From contig CATOTS010000050.1 of NCBI GenBank assembly GCA_951813625.1, forward strand, positions 1-64,000: a stretch of DNA of 64,000 nt. The letters run 5' to 3'. The notes under the pieces were generated by a model. That model searched no databases. It was not told the DNA's origin and saw only the letters and a list, made by a program, of their open reading frames with translations. Every line of letters starts with the position of its first letter. Positions within the stretch are counted from its first letter, which is position 1. The translations under genes were made by a program, and so were the position numbers. This document shows, piece by piece, positions 1 to 7,925 of this stretch. The stretch comes from an uncultured Caldilineaceae bacterium (GTDB lineage Bacteria > Chloroflexota > Anaerolineae > Caldilineales > Caldilineaceae).

Positions 1-1108
1 TATTGCTGGTGGCCTTGTCGCGGCGGATGTGCTGCTCGCGAGTTTGGAGGGCGAGGCGGAGCGCGGGGCTGCCCTGGGCGTCCTGCGAGACCCCGACGAG
101 CCTGCCGGGCATCTGGCGTTTGAGGGCGTCGCGGGTGGCCATGAAGGCGGCGTGGGGGCCGCCGTAGCCCATGGGCACGCCGAAACGCTGGGCGCTGCCG
201 ACGGCGATGTCGGCGCCCCAGTCGCCGGGTGGCGTGAGGAGGGTGAGGGCGAGGAGGTCGGTGGCGACGACGACGAGGGCGCCGGCGGCGTGGGCCTGCT
301 CGACGAGCTGGCGGAAGTCGCTGATTGTGCCTTCGGTGTCGGGGTATTGGAGGAGCAGGCCGAAGGTCCGGTCGTCGCAGCTGAAGCGGCGGTGGTCGCC
401 GACGACGATACGATAACCAAGCGGTTCGGCGCGGGTACGGACGGTGTCGATGGTCTGCGGGTGACAGGTCTCGGAGACAAAGAAGTCGTTGGCGGAGGCG
501 CTGCGTTTCTGGGCGCGTTTGCACATCATCATGGCTTCGGCGGCGGCGGTGGCTTCGTCGAGCAGGGAAGCGTTGGCGATGTCGAGAGCGGTGAGGTCGC
601 TGACCATGGTCTGGAAGTTAAGGAGGGCTTCGAGCCGGCCCTGTGCGATCTCGGCCTGGTAGGGAGTGTATTGGGTGTACCAGCCGGGATTTTCGAGGAT
701 ATTGCGGAGGATGACGGGTGGGGTGATGGTGTCGTAGTAGCCGATGCCGATGAAGGAGCGGAAGAGCTGGTTGTGCGAGGCGATTTCGGCCATTTCGGCG
801 AGCACGTCGGATTCCGGACGCGGCCCCGGGAGTGCGAGCGAACGCCGGCTGCGAATTTGCGGGGGGATCGTTTGGTCTATCAACTTGTCGAGCGAATTCA
901 AGCCGATTGAATCCAGCAGCGCATGCACTTCGCCGGGGTCGGGTCCGAGGTGGCGTTGGACGAAGGAGTCGGTGCGCTGCAGCAGGGCGGCGTGATCGCC
1001 GGGGGATGGGGCGAGTCCGTCGGATTGGTTGGGACGGCCATGGCTGACGGCGGCACTGCGGCCGTTGGAGCCGGTTGTTGAGGGCTTAGCGTGCACAGGG
1101 GCGCTCAT
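1..1108 (-). CDS. gcvP: Glycine dehydrogenase (glycine cleavage P protein), N-terminal part
   Basis: This is the PLP-dependent decarboxylating subunit of the glycine cleavage system. It releases CO2 from glycine and passes the aminomethyl group to the lipoylated H protein in the cytosol. About 369 residues are visible before the frame runs off the left edge. After a Ser/Gly/Pro-rich leader of about 45 residues comes the typical P-protein start with FVQRHLGP, followed by [29 protein letters not shown] and [13 protein letters not shown], all hallmarks of the family. The leader and the HLGP start fit the long single-chain form (usually about 950 residues) better than split gcvPA. The start is the ATG at 1108 behind AGGAGA. 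The gene is controlled by the upstream tandem glycine riboswitch. The PLP lysine lies outside the window. Confidence 0.95.
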   Translation of the reverse strand, partial: MSAPVHAKPSTTGSNGRSAAVSHGRPNQSDGLAPSPGDHAALLQRTDSFVQRHLGPDPGEVHALLDSIGLNSLDKLIDQTIPPQIRSRRSLALPGPRPESDVLAEMAEIASHNQLFRSFIGIGYYDTITPPVILRNILENPGWYTQYTPYQAEIAQGRLEALLNFQTMVSDLTALDIANASLLDEATAAAEAMMMCKRAQKRSASANDFFVSETCHPQTIDTVRTRAEPLGYRIVVGDHRRFSCDDRTFGLLLQYPDTEGTISDFRQLVEQAHAAGALVVVATDLLALTLLTPPGDWGADIAVGSAQRFGVPMGYGGPHAAFMATRDALKRQMPGRLVGVSQDAQGSPALRLALQTREQHIRRDKATSN

Positions 1109-1180
1109 AAATCTCTCCTCTGGTCTGCGGTTCCGGTCGGGCTTGATTAGCCTTGGCGAAGGGCCGGAACCGGTGTTTCA

Positions 1181-1216
1181 AGAAAGAAAAAACGGGCATT
1201 CAGAATGAACGCCCGT
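1181..1216 (-). terminator. Intrinsic terminator of the glycine riboswitch
   Basis: On the minus strand an 11-bp stem (ACGGGCGTTCA pairing with TGAATGCCCGT, one G-U) closes on a 3-nt loop and runs straight into a T-rich tract. It directly follows the second glycine aptamer and ends about 72 nt before the gcvP ATG. It is the expression platform: read-through should depend on aptamer folding. Confidence 0.88.
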
Positions 1217-1422
1217 CGCCTCTGTCTTTGACCTGAGAGATTGCCACACGCGTGAGCGAGCGAGTGGTTGCCCCGTCGGTGGCCGCCAGATGCTGCCAAG
1301 CGGCACTTTCCAAAGGTGCCGTATCGCGACGATCCTTTTGCCTGAGAGTGTCACCGGCCAGGTTGGGTCTTCCTGGCGGCTTGCCCCTTCGGCGCTTCGG
1401 CTGCGAAGTCTCTCTCGTCGCG
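1217..1422 (-). promoter_or_regulatory. Tandem glycine riboswitch
   Basis: Two glycine aptamers lie in series, read on the minus strand. Aptamer 1 (about 1422-1330) has the opening GACGAGAGAGAC, the core GCGCCGAAGGGGCAAGCC and the closing CTCTCAGGCAAAAGGATCGTC. Aptamer 2 (about 1329-1217) has the core CCACCGACGGGGCAA and the closing ATCTCTCAGGTCAAAGACAGAGG. The CCGA(A)GGGGCAA and CTCAGG(C/T)(A)AAA(G)GA elements are the conserved glycine-binding parts. It sits between a consensus promoter and an intrinsic terminator in front of gcvP, as in known ON-type glycine switches, so glycine should allow gcvP expression. Confidence 0.93.
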
Positions 1423-1470
1423 CGTCAGCCAACTTTCATGTTATCTGCGCTATGCTTGGATAGCGGGGGT

Positions 1471-1499
1471 ATTGTAGCGCAGGACGGCGGCGCGTGCAA
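1471..1499 (-). promoter_or_regulatory. Promoter of the glycine riboswitch / gcvP transcript
   Basis: On the minus strand the -35 TTGCAC (1499-1494) and the -10 TACAAT (1476-1471) are separated by exactly 17 nt. The predicted start near 1464 gives about 40 nt before the first aptamer. The spacing and the position upstream of an unmistakable riboswitch make this convincing. Confidence 0.75.
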
Positions 1500-1530
1500 T
1501 TGCCGCGATTGGAGGCGGCGCATCTATAAT
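1500..1530 (+). promoter_or_regulatory. Possible rsmD promoter
   Basis: A perfect TATAAT (1525-1530) lies about 75 nt before the rsmD ATG and is divergent from the gcvP promoter. The -35 is weak: TTGCCG at 1500-1505 with a long 19-nt spacer. The two promoters would overlap back to back. Confidence 0.4.
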
Positions 1531-1605
1531 TCGGTGGCGTGCGTTTGGGTCGTGCAGAGGGCAGGGAAGCGCATGCCCGTTCGGACTGAATTGGGACTTT
1601 TCGAG

Positions 1606-2157
1606 ATGCGAGTTATTGCCGGAAGCGCCAGAGGTCACAGGCTGCAGTCGGTCCCCGGGAAGGGGACGCGGCCGATTACGGATAAGGCGAAGGAGGCCCT
1701 CTTTTCGATATTGGGCCGTTGGATCGCGGAAAGGCGGGCGCTCGATCTGTTTGGGGGAACGGGCGCGGTGGGGATTGAGGCGCTGAGCCGGGGGGCGGCG
1801 CATGTCCACTTCATCGATCGGAGCCGGGCGGCGGTGCGCACGATGGAGCGCAATTTGGCGCATTGCCGGCTGGAGGAGCGGGCAACGGTGGAGCGACGCG
1901 ACAGCTTTGGATTTGTGGAGCAGTTCCGGGGCGAACCGTTTGAACTAATTTATATTGCGCCGCCGCAGTACGAGGGCCTGTGGCGGAGCGCGCTCTTGGC
2001 GGTCGACGCCAGGCCGGAGCTGTTGGACGATGAGGGCGTGGTGATCGTTCAGATTCACCCGCGAGAAGAGGAGCCGGTTGCGCTCGAACGGCTTAGCGAG
2101 TTCGATCGGCGCCGATACGGATCGGTGCAGCTTATCTTCTATGAGCCAGCGGCGTAA
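1606..2157 (+). CDS. rsmD: 16S rRNA (guanine966-N2)-methyltransferase RsmD
   Basis: This SAM-dependent methyltransferase modifies G966 of 16S rRNA during small-subunit assembly. The product is 183 residues, the usual size. The first residues MRVIAGSARGHRL match the family start, so the ATG at 1606 is preferred to the in-frame ATG at 1573 or earlier starts. The SAM-binding loop DLFGGTGAVGIEAL is at 47-60. The catalytic-loop motif, normally DPPY in RsmD, reads APPQY at 118-122, so the acidic residue is replaced by alanine. The fold is otherwise intact to the C-terminal QLIFYE. The gene is divergent from gcvP. Confidence 0.88.
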   Translation: MRVIAGSARGHRLQSVPGKGTRPITDKAKEALFSILGRWIAERRALDLFGGTGAVGIEALSRGAAHVHFIDRSRAAVRTMERNLAHCRLEERATVERRDSFGFVEQFRGEPFELIYIAPPQYEGLWRSALLAVDARPELLDDEGVVIVQIHPREEEPVALERLSEFDRRRYGSVQLIFYEPAA

Positions 2158-2187
2158 GAGGGGAAGGGGAGCGGCGCGACCTTCGCG

Positions 2188-3165
2188 TTACTCCGAAACG
2201 GATGTCATGACGGCGAAATAGATGACCTGCCCGGATTCGGCGCTTGAATCGACGGTGACGGTCACGTTATTCTGGCTGGCGAGGGAGTAGCCGTGCACAT
2301 CCTCGACGGAGACGGTGTATTCGCCGTCCTGTAGCGACTCGAGCAGAGTGCCGGCGGAGGCAACGGGCGCGATGGTCATGATCATGGCGCCATCGGGTGC
2401 GACGAGGGTAACGGTAGCGCCGGCGATAAAGTTTTCGTCGCTGTCGTAGAGGCCGTCGGCGTCGGCGTCGACGAAGAGGTATACGAGCAGGGCATCGGGC
2501 GAGATGTCTTGGCGGGCGACGATTTCGGGCGGGAGAGTAACGGTGGGCGGCTGCGCGGCCGGCGGCGGCTGCGCAGAGGAATCTGCTGAGGAGGCGGCCG
2601 CGCGATCGGGCTCAGCGATTTGCTGCGCGTCGGAACGGTCGGTGGAGTTGGCGTTGCGGGCAGGCCGACTCCTTTGCGCGCTTGCGGCGGCGTCATCCAT
2701 CTGGGTTAACGCCTGCGAAAGGGCGGAAATAAAGAGTTCGAAGTTGCGGCGCGTGGCTTCAAGGTCGGCCACAGCTGCATCGAGTTCGGCGACATGGATC
2801 CCCTGGTCGCTGAGGCTCTGGTCGAGACCTGCGAGGCTGGTGTCGAGCGCGGCGAAACTTTTCTCGAGTTCGGCGACGGCGCCGGCTTCCTGTTCGAGCA
2901 CGACGAGGCGCTCGCCGAGGTTGGCAAGATTTGCGTTCACGGCCTCGACGTTCTGGGCGACGTCGGTCAGTCCGGCTTCGATGGCGTTGACCTTGGAGGT
3001 GTTAGTGAAGTTGAGCGTGCCCCCGTTCCAGATGGCCAAGACGAGCAGTGTCAACAGGAGGCCGATCACGGCGCCGCCGATGGCTGAGAGATAGGCGGTG
3101 AGGGACTCTTCGACCTCTGGCATGCTAAATTCAAGTTCCGGAGGCTGTTTTGTCTGCAGTTCCAT
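2188..3165 (-). CDS. Single-pass membrane protein with coiled coil and SdrD-B/Cna-B-like C-terminal domain
   Basis: This is a hypothetical 325-residue protein. A short N-terminal tail precedes one hydrophobic helix at about 27-46. Residues about 58-165 are dominated by heptad-like Leu/Val/Ala repeats with many Asp and Glu, consistent with a long coiled coil. Next come a Ser/Pro/Gln/Ala-rich linker (about 165-230) and a C-terminal beta domain beginning VYLFVDADADGLYDSDENF, which resembles SdrD B-like/Cna-B repeats that bind Ca2+ through their Asp-rich loop. The likely topology is a short cytosolic tail, a stalk and an extracellular beta domain. The ATG at 3165 is chosen because GGGATTAGG precedes it; an upstream in-frame ATG at 3255 would add 30 residues of unremarkable sequence. 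Function unknown. Confidence 0.75.
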   Translation of the reverse strand: MELQTKQPPELEFSMPEVEESLTAYLSAIGGAVIGLLLTLLVLAIWNGGTLNFTNTSKVNAIEAGLTDVAQNVEAVNANLANLGERLVVLEQEAGAVAELEKSFAALDTSLAGLDQSLSDQGIHVAELDAAVADLEATRRNFELFISALSQALTQMDDAAASAQRSRPARNANSTDRSDAQQIAEPDRAAASSADSSAQPPPAAQPPTVTLPPEIVARQDISPDALLVYLFVDADADGLYDSDENFIAGATVTLVAPDGAMIMTIAPVASAGTLLESLQDGEYTVSVEDVHGYSLASQNNVTVTVDSSAESGQVIYFAVMTSVSE

Positions 3166-3447
3166 CCTAATCCCTTTCACAACCCGGCAGGCAACGACGC
3201 GCGGACGTCTGTGGGCCATCCACAAGACAGATTGGGCGTGGTTTTGCTTCGACAATACAGAAATACGCGCAATCTGTCAACTGCGGCGCCGGAACCGTCG
3301 ATGTGGAGCGGGGCCGGTTGGGAAAGACGGAAGAGTTTGTCAGGGGGATTGGGCGGGTCTATAATGCCGGTCTATGGCAGCCCGGCGAGACGAGGGCGCG
3401 GAGGTCGCAAAAGCGCTGGGGACAGATGAGAGAGGTCGAGAGAGGCG

Positions 3448-3972
3448 ATGTCGAATAAGGTAGCTATACCGGAGAGTGAATCGGCGTTGACGGCGTTGGC
3501 GAAGGAGACCGGCCTTGCGCTGAAGCGGGCGGGGTTGGCGGCGGCGGTGGCTGAGAGCTGTACCGGTGGGCTGGTGGGCCATTTGATCACAGAGATACCG
3601 GGCAGCTCGGACTGGTTTCTGGGCAGCGCGGGAGTCTACAGCTATGCGGCCAAGGAGAGGCTTCTTGGCGTGGACGGTGGGCTGCTGCTGCGAGAGGGCG
3701 CGGTCAACGGGGCGGTGGCGGCGCAGATGGCGAAGGGAGCTCTGGAGGCGTACAAAGCCGACGTGGCGGTGTCGATCACGGGCATCGCGGGCCCCGGCGG
3801 TACTGCGGAGAAACCGATGGGGCTGGTCTATTTGCACCTCGCGGCGCGGGACGGAGTCGAGTGGGCGGAGGATGCGGTCTGGCCGGCGGACCGACGGGGC
3901 AACAAGCTGCTGAGCGCGCGGTGCGCGCTGGAGATGCTGCGTTCGTATGCGGAGGGCAGGGCGGACGCATGA
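3448..3972 (+). CDS. pncC: CinA-type nicotinamide-nucleotide amidohydrolase
   Basis: This is a stand-alone CinA C-terminal domain (174 residues), the size of PncC/YgaD. The enzyme deamidates nicotinamide mononucleotide to nicotinate mononucleotide in pyridine-nucleotide recycling. Diagnostic stretches are [14 protein letters not shown] at 35-48, containing the catalytic-site Ser and the TGG turn; [16 protein letters not shown]; and [21 protein letters not shown]. No N-terminal molybdopterin-binding domain is present. The stop overlaps the next start (ATGA at 3969-3972), so the two are probably translated together. Confidence 0.9.
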   Translation: MSNKVAIPESESALTALAKETGLALKRAGLAAAVAESCTGGLVGHLITEIPGSSDWFLGSAGVYSYAAKERLLGVDGGLLLREGAVNGAVAAQMAKGALEAYKADVAVSITGIAGPGGTAEKPMGLVYLHLAARDGVEWAEDAVWPADRRGNKLLSARCALEMLRSYAEGRADA

Positions 3973-4235
3973 ACGGCATGGTCGCAGTTGACGAGCCGGT
4001 GCGTGTGGCTGTAAAGACGCTGGGGTCGGGGAAGATCGTACCGAAATCGTTTGTCTGGCAGGGCCAGACGCACTATGTATCAGAGCACGGGCGGCGGTGG
4101 AGTGAACGCATCGATGGAAGGCAGATTCGTTGCTTTCTGGTGCGAACGCCGTCGTTGAGCGCGTTTGAGTTGCGCTGGGATGCGGCCGAGGACTCTTGGA
4201 AGCTGCATCGCGCCTGGCTTTTGAACGCGGTGTAA
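3969..4235 (+). CDS. Small conserved protein coupled to pncC (DUF6504-like)
   Basis: This is an 88-residue hypothetical protein whose ATG overlaps the pncC stop by 4 nt, which argues for a real, coupled gene. Its core ([20 protein letters not shown], then [16 protein letters not shown] and SWKLHRAWL) resembles small DUF6504-type proteins, which share an F-W-G-Y-V pattern and a late aromatic W. I recognise that only by eye. There is no signal peptide or TM helix. Function unknown. Confidence 0.65.
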   Translation: MNGMVAVDEPVRVAVKTLGSGKIVPKSFVWQGQTHYVSEHGRRWSERIDGRQIRCFLVRTPSLSAFELRWDAAEDSWKLHRAWLLNAV

Positions 4236-4282
4236 TCGAATCCCGGACCGTTGTCGACGCCCGCGTTTCAGGATGCGGGGCG

Positions 4283-5464
4283 TTATCCTCCAGGTCCGTC
4301 TCCCCAATCAGGAATCGACAGGACTTCGCCTTCGCGCAGGGCCGACTTGTGCGCCATGACACCTGCGACCATATAGCGGACGGCTGACCAGACGTGAATG
4401 GCTGGCTGCCGTTCCTGCGCGACTGCCTCGACAAACTCATGCACGAGGTAGGGATGCGATCCGCCGTGTCCGCCGTATACCTCAGATGTCCTGCTGACGG
4501 CGCGAAAGGCGTCCTCCACTTCCTGCGGCAAGGGGACTCGCATCTGCTCGGGTGTCAGGGGCGTGCTTCCCTTTCTGTCGCACCACTGGTTGTTCTCAAA
4601 ACTGCCCTGGGTACCGTAGATGCGGAAGGTCTCGCGTCCGCGCATGCCGATCTCGCGCAGTTCACAGATGCGCATCGTCGAGCCGTTGCTCATATAGAAG
4701 AGCGCAGACTCGTTGCTGAAGGCATCGCTCTCGTCGACGAAATAGGGATCTTCGGTACGATTGGCGTAGCCCCAGGCGCAGACCTTGAGGGGGCGTGCGT
4801 TCATGACGCTCATCGGCCCGCTGGTTGAGTGGGTGGGATAGTGCATGGGGCCGCCGCGGATGCCGCGTTGCCTATAGTCCGCGCGCGCCTGAAGCCACTC
4901 CCCGCCTGCTGCGCCGGCATGCCTGTGGGCCAGCACCTCGCGCAGGTTGCTGCCGATCGAGTCGACATCGTGGATGTACTCGCCCTCGGAGTAGACAAAA
5001 CTGCCAAAGGCGCCCTCGGCGGCGCGGCGACGACAGTAGATTGCCTCGGCGCGATAGAATGTGGTCTCGCCCAACATGTAGAGTTGCCCGGTGCGTTCGG
5101 CGGTCTCCACCAGCCGGTTGCACCAGTCCAGAATCTCGTCGCCGTCGGGGACAGTGATGATGGGCACGGCGGTGTAGACGTGCTTGCCGGCCTCCATGGC
5201 CTGGACTGCCTGGGGCGCGTGAAGCCAGTGCTGGGTGAAAATGGCGATGGCGTCGAGATCGCTCTTGCAGATTTCGTCCAGGGAGGCGTAAGTGTCGCGC
5301 GGGCGAAACTTGGCCTGCCAGTGTTCCTGCTCGGCGAGCCCGGCGATTCGTTCCGGCTCGCGGTCGCAGAGGGCGATTCGGTCAACCAACGGATGGCTCA
5401 TAAACATGTCGGCAAAGGAACACCCAAACTCCCCTAACCCGACCAGCCCAAGGCTAATGCCCAT
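4283..5464 (-). CDS. Gfo/Idh/MocA family oxidoreductase
   Basis: This is a 393-residue NAD(P)-dependent sugar or cyclitol dehydrogenase-type protein. The Rossmann start LGLVGLGEFG (5-14) gives GxGxxG. DAIAIFTQHWLHAPQAVQAMEAGKHVYTAVP is the usual second half of the nucleotide domain, in which the canonical EKP becomes TAVP. The substrate half includes EYIHDVDS and HYPTHSTSGPM. The ATG at 5464 is preceded by AGGAG at good spacing. The gene is divergent from the alcohol dehydrogenase at 5783 and is probably part of the same catabolic island. Substrate unknown. Confidence 0.85.
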   Translation of the reverse strand: MGISLGLVGLGEFGCSFADMFMSHPLVDRIALCDREPERIAGLAEQEHWQAKFRPRDTYASLDEICKSDLDAIAIFTQHWLHAPQAVQAMEAGKHVYTAVPIITVPDGDEILDWCNRLVETAERTGQLYMLGETTFYRAEAIYCRRRAAEGAFGSFVYSEGEYIHDVDSIGSNLREVLAHRHAGAAGGEWLQARADYRQRGIRGGPMHYPTHSTSGPMSVMNARPLKVCAWGYANRTEDPYFVDESDAFSNESALFYMSNGSTMRICELREIGMRGRETFRIYGTQGSFENNQWCDRKGSTPLTPEQMRVPLPQEVEDAFRAVSRTSEVYGGHGGSHPYLVHEFVEAVAQERQPAIHVWSAVRYMVAGVMAHKSALREGEVLSIPDWGDGPGG

Positions 5465-5782
5465 AGTGTCTCCTCACAGCGGTTGCGGAAGTGCGCCGCG
5501 TTCAAGGCGACGACGGCTTCGATCGCCATAGCGCGCGCCAGAAGCGCCTTCAGCAGCGAGTGTGCGTGGAACGGGACTGGAGCAATTCTATCACGACCGG
5601 CGAGGGGCCGAAACCGTTGGAACTGGTCGCGTTCAGGCCCTTCGCCAGGGCGCCGGCGTTCTTGCCTGGCGGGCGGCGGGGGCGTATTTTTGCTTAGTGA
5701 AAATCCAGATAATCATTTATGATGTGCGCTGTGCAGACAGTGTATCGAAGAGCGAGCCAGCCTTCAGATAAGGAGTGACGCG
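5465..5782. other. Intergenic region between divergent dehydrogenase genes
   Basis: These 318 nt separate two divergently transcribed genes and should hold both promoters. The right end is AT-richer (about 5690-5735) and contains TTGCTT and TATGAT, but not at a canonical spacing. A good ribosome-binding site, AAGGAG at 5770-5775, serves the plus-strand gene. I see no palindromic operator or RNA element. Confidence 0.5.
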
Positions 5783-6850
5783 ATGAAAGCCGCCATTCTC
5801 TACGCGCCGCATACGCCGGTTGCTGTCAAGGAAGCTGAGATTGACGAGCCGCAGGAGGGTGAGGTCCTGCTGGATATTGTGGGCGCAGGCGTGTGCCACA
5901 GTGATTACCACTACGTAACCGGGCACAGGACGATGCGGAAGGCGCCGACCGTGCTTGGCCATGAAGGGGCGGGCACGGTGCGCGCGGTCGGCCCGGAGGT
6001 ACGGGATTTCGCGCCCGGCGACAAGATCATACTCTCGTTGGATGCGATGTGCGGCAGTTGCCGCAATTGTTCGAATGGCCGTCCGGCGCTGTGTGAGTCG
6101 TACCGCCCGGAGGCGGTGAGCCGCATCAGGGTTGACGGGGAGCCGGTCTATCATGGGCGGCCAACATTTGTCGACCAGACGCTCGTGCAGGCGGATGCGT
6201 GCGTCAAAGTGCCGGACGACACTTCGCTGGAGTCGGCCTGTCTCGTGAGCTGCGGGGTCATCACCGGAATCGGCGCGGTGGTCAACCGGGCGAAGGTGGA
6301 GACGGGCTCCTCGATGGCCGTTTTTGGCTGCGGGGGCGTAGGTTTGAATGTGATACAGGGGGGCGTGCTGGCCTCTGCGGGCAAGATTATCGCGGTCGAT
6401 ACGGTGCCTTACAAGCTGGAACTGGCCGAGCAGATGGGGGCGACGCATTTCGTAAACAGCGCGCAGGAGGACCCGGTCCAGCGGATCATGGAGATAACTG
6501 GCGGCGGGGCAGACTACGCATTCGAGGTGGTCGGATTTCCTTCGATTGTACGGCAGGCAATCGACTGTGTGCGCATGACGGGCACGGCGGTGGTGGTAGG
6601 CGTGCAGCCGCAGGGGCAGGATGTTACGGTCGAGGGATTTCATCTGTTGGAGGACCGGGCGCTGATAGGCGCGTTTCACGGCGCGGCGCGGCCGCGTGTC
6701 GACTTTCTGTGGATTCTTGACCTTTACAAACAGGGAAAGATCATGATCGACGAGCTGATTTCGGCCTACCGTCCGCTTGACGAGATCAACGAGGCGTTCG
6801 CCGACATGGCCAATGGCAAAGTGGCGCGAACCGTGCTCGTGTTTGACTGA
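5783..6850 (+). CDS. Zinc-binding alcohol dehydrogenase (class III-like)
   Basis: This is a 355-residue medium-chain NAD-dependent alcohol dehydrogenase. The catalytic zinc site is formed by C38 in GAGVCHSDYH and by H60-E61 in LGHEGAGTV. The structural zinc site is C90, C93, C96 and C104. The coenzyme-binding loop is VFGCGGVGLNVIQGG. The C-terminal stretch LDLYKQGKIMIDELISAYRPLDEINEAFADM is typical of class III-like enzymes. The natural alcohol cannot be read from sequence. It is followed by a DapA-like gene on the same strand and is divergent from an oxidoreductase, suggesting an aldehyde or alcohol step in a sugar-derivative pathway. Confidence 0.9.
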   Translation: MKAAILYAPHTPVAVKEAEIDEPQEGEVLLDIVGAGVCHSDYHYVTGHRTMRKAPTVLGHEGAGTVRAVGPEVRDFAPGDKIILSLDAMCGSCRNCSNGRPALCESYRPEAVSRIRVDGEPVYHGRPTFVDQTLVQADACVKVPDDTSLESACLVSCGVITGIGAVVNRAKVETGSSMAVFGCGGVGLNVIQGGVLASAGKIIAVDTVPYKLELAEQMGATHFVNSAQEDPVQRIMEITGGGADYAFEVVGFPSIVRQAIDCVRMTGTAVVVGVQPQGQDVTVEGFHLLEDRALIGAFHGAARPRVDFLWILDLYKQGKIMIDELISAYRPLDEINEAFADMANGKVARTVLVFD

Positions 6851-6953
6851 ACGGGACGGAAACAGTGGCCCGAACCAGTGGCACGAACGGATGACCCGAA
6901 TTACGGGAGTGGCGTAACGCGTACCGGCCTGCCCAGATCGGCTCTGCATACCG

Positions 6954-7865
6954 ATGCCATCAACATTTGAACTGCGCGGCCTGCTATCCGGCCCGGTAAT
7001 GTCGCTGCATACACCTTTTTGCGCGGACGGCGCGATCGACTTTGCCGGACTGCGCGGGCTGGTGGAGCGGGGCATAGCGGCCGGCAGCACAACGATGCTG
7101 CTGACCTACGGTGACAGCCTGTATTCTCTGCTCACCGATGATGAAGTGGGTGAGGTGACGCGGGTGGTGGCGGAGCAGACGGCGGGGCGGGCCGCAGTTG
7201 TGGCGGCTGACCGCATTTGGTGGACAGGCAAGGCGGTCGAGTTCGCTCGCTATGCCCGCGATGCCGGCGCCGATCTCTTGATGGTGCTGCCGCCGGATTG
7301 GGCGCAGTCATGCACTGCTGAGACATTGGTGGCCCACTATGCGGCGGTGGCTGCAGAGATCCCGGTCATGGTGGTGACGAATGTCTTCAGCCGCTCGCCT
7401 GCGATGGGGTTGGAGGTGCTGGGCAGGCTGCGGGACGACGCGGCGGGCGTCGTAGCGGTCAAGAACGACTTGGTGGGCGCATTTGCGCGTAAGATGACGC
7501 TGCTTCTCCAGGGAGAGTGGTCGGTCATCTCCGGCGGTCAGAAGCAGAACCATTTTGACCTGGTCCATTACGGCTGCGACGGCTATCTGTCTACTTTCAT
7601 CGCGTTTGCTCCTCAGATCACACAGGCCTACTGGCAGGCTGTCGAGGGCGAGGATTGGGAGGCCGCCGGCGGCGTTATACGCGACTTCGACATCCCCTAC
7701 TTTGACTTTATCCTCGATATGCCGGGCGGCTTTGACGCGGCCCTGCACGGCACCTATGAGTTGCTTGGGGTGTCCCAACGCTGGCGCCGGCCACCGTATC
7801 ATTCGCTCACCGATGAGGAGATGGCACAGCTGGCCCAGCTTCTCAGCGACCTCAAACTTGCGTAG
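6954..7865 (+). CDS. Dihydrodipicolinate synthase/N-acetylneuraminate lyase family protein
   Basis: This is a 303-residue DapA-superfamily TIM barrel. The Schiff-base lysine is visible in GVVAVKNDL (K170). The entry loop LLTYGDSLYSLLTDDE aligns with the family TTG-E-ALT-EE region. The position that normally holds the YN-P tyrosine is TNVF (T142), so the tyrosine that relays protons in DHDPS and NanA is missing. This makes lysine biosynthesis unlikely and points to a divergent keto-acid aldolase or dehydratase. It lies 103 nt downstream of the alcohol dehydrogenase on the same strand. Confidence 0.8.
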   Translation: MPSTFELRGLLSGPVMSLHTPFCADGAIDFAGLRGLVERGIAAGSTTMLLTYGDSLYSLLTDDEVGEVTRVVAEQTAGRAAVVAADRIWWTGKAVEFARYARDAGADLLMVLPPDWAQSCTAETLVAHYAAVAAEIPVMVVTNVFSRSPAMGLEVLGRLRDDAAGVVAVKNDLVGAFARKMTLLLQGEWSVISGGQKQNHFDLVHYGCDGYLSTFIAFAPQITQAYWQAVEGEDWEAAGGVIRDFDIPYFDFILDMPGGFDAALHGTYELLGVSQRWRRPPYHSLTDEEMAQLAQLLSDLKLA

Positions 7866-7925
7866 CCAGGACTGACTGCCGGCGACGCGTGCCAGGCGGC
7901 GGCGGTCGCATTTCCCACTCACAGC

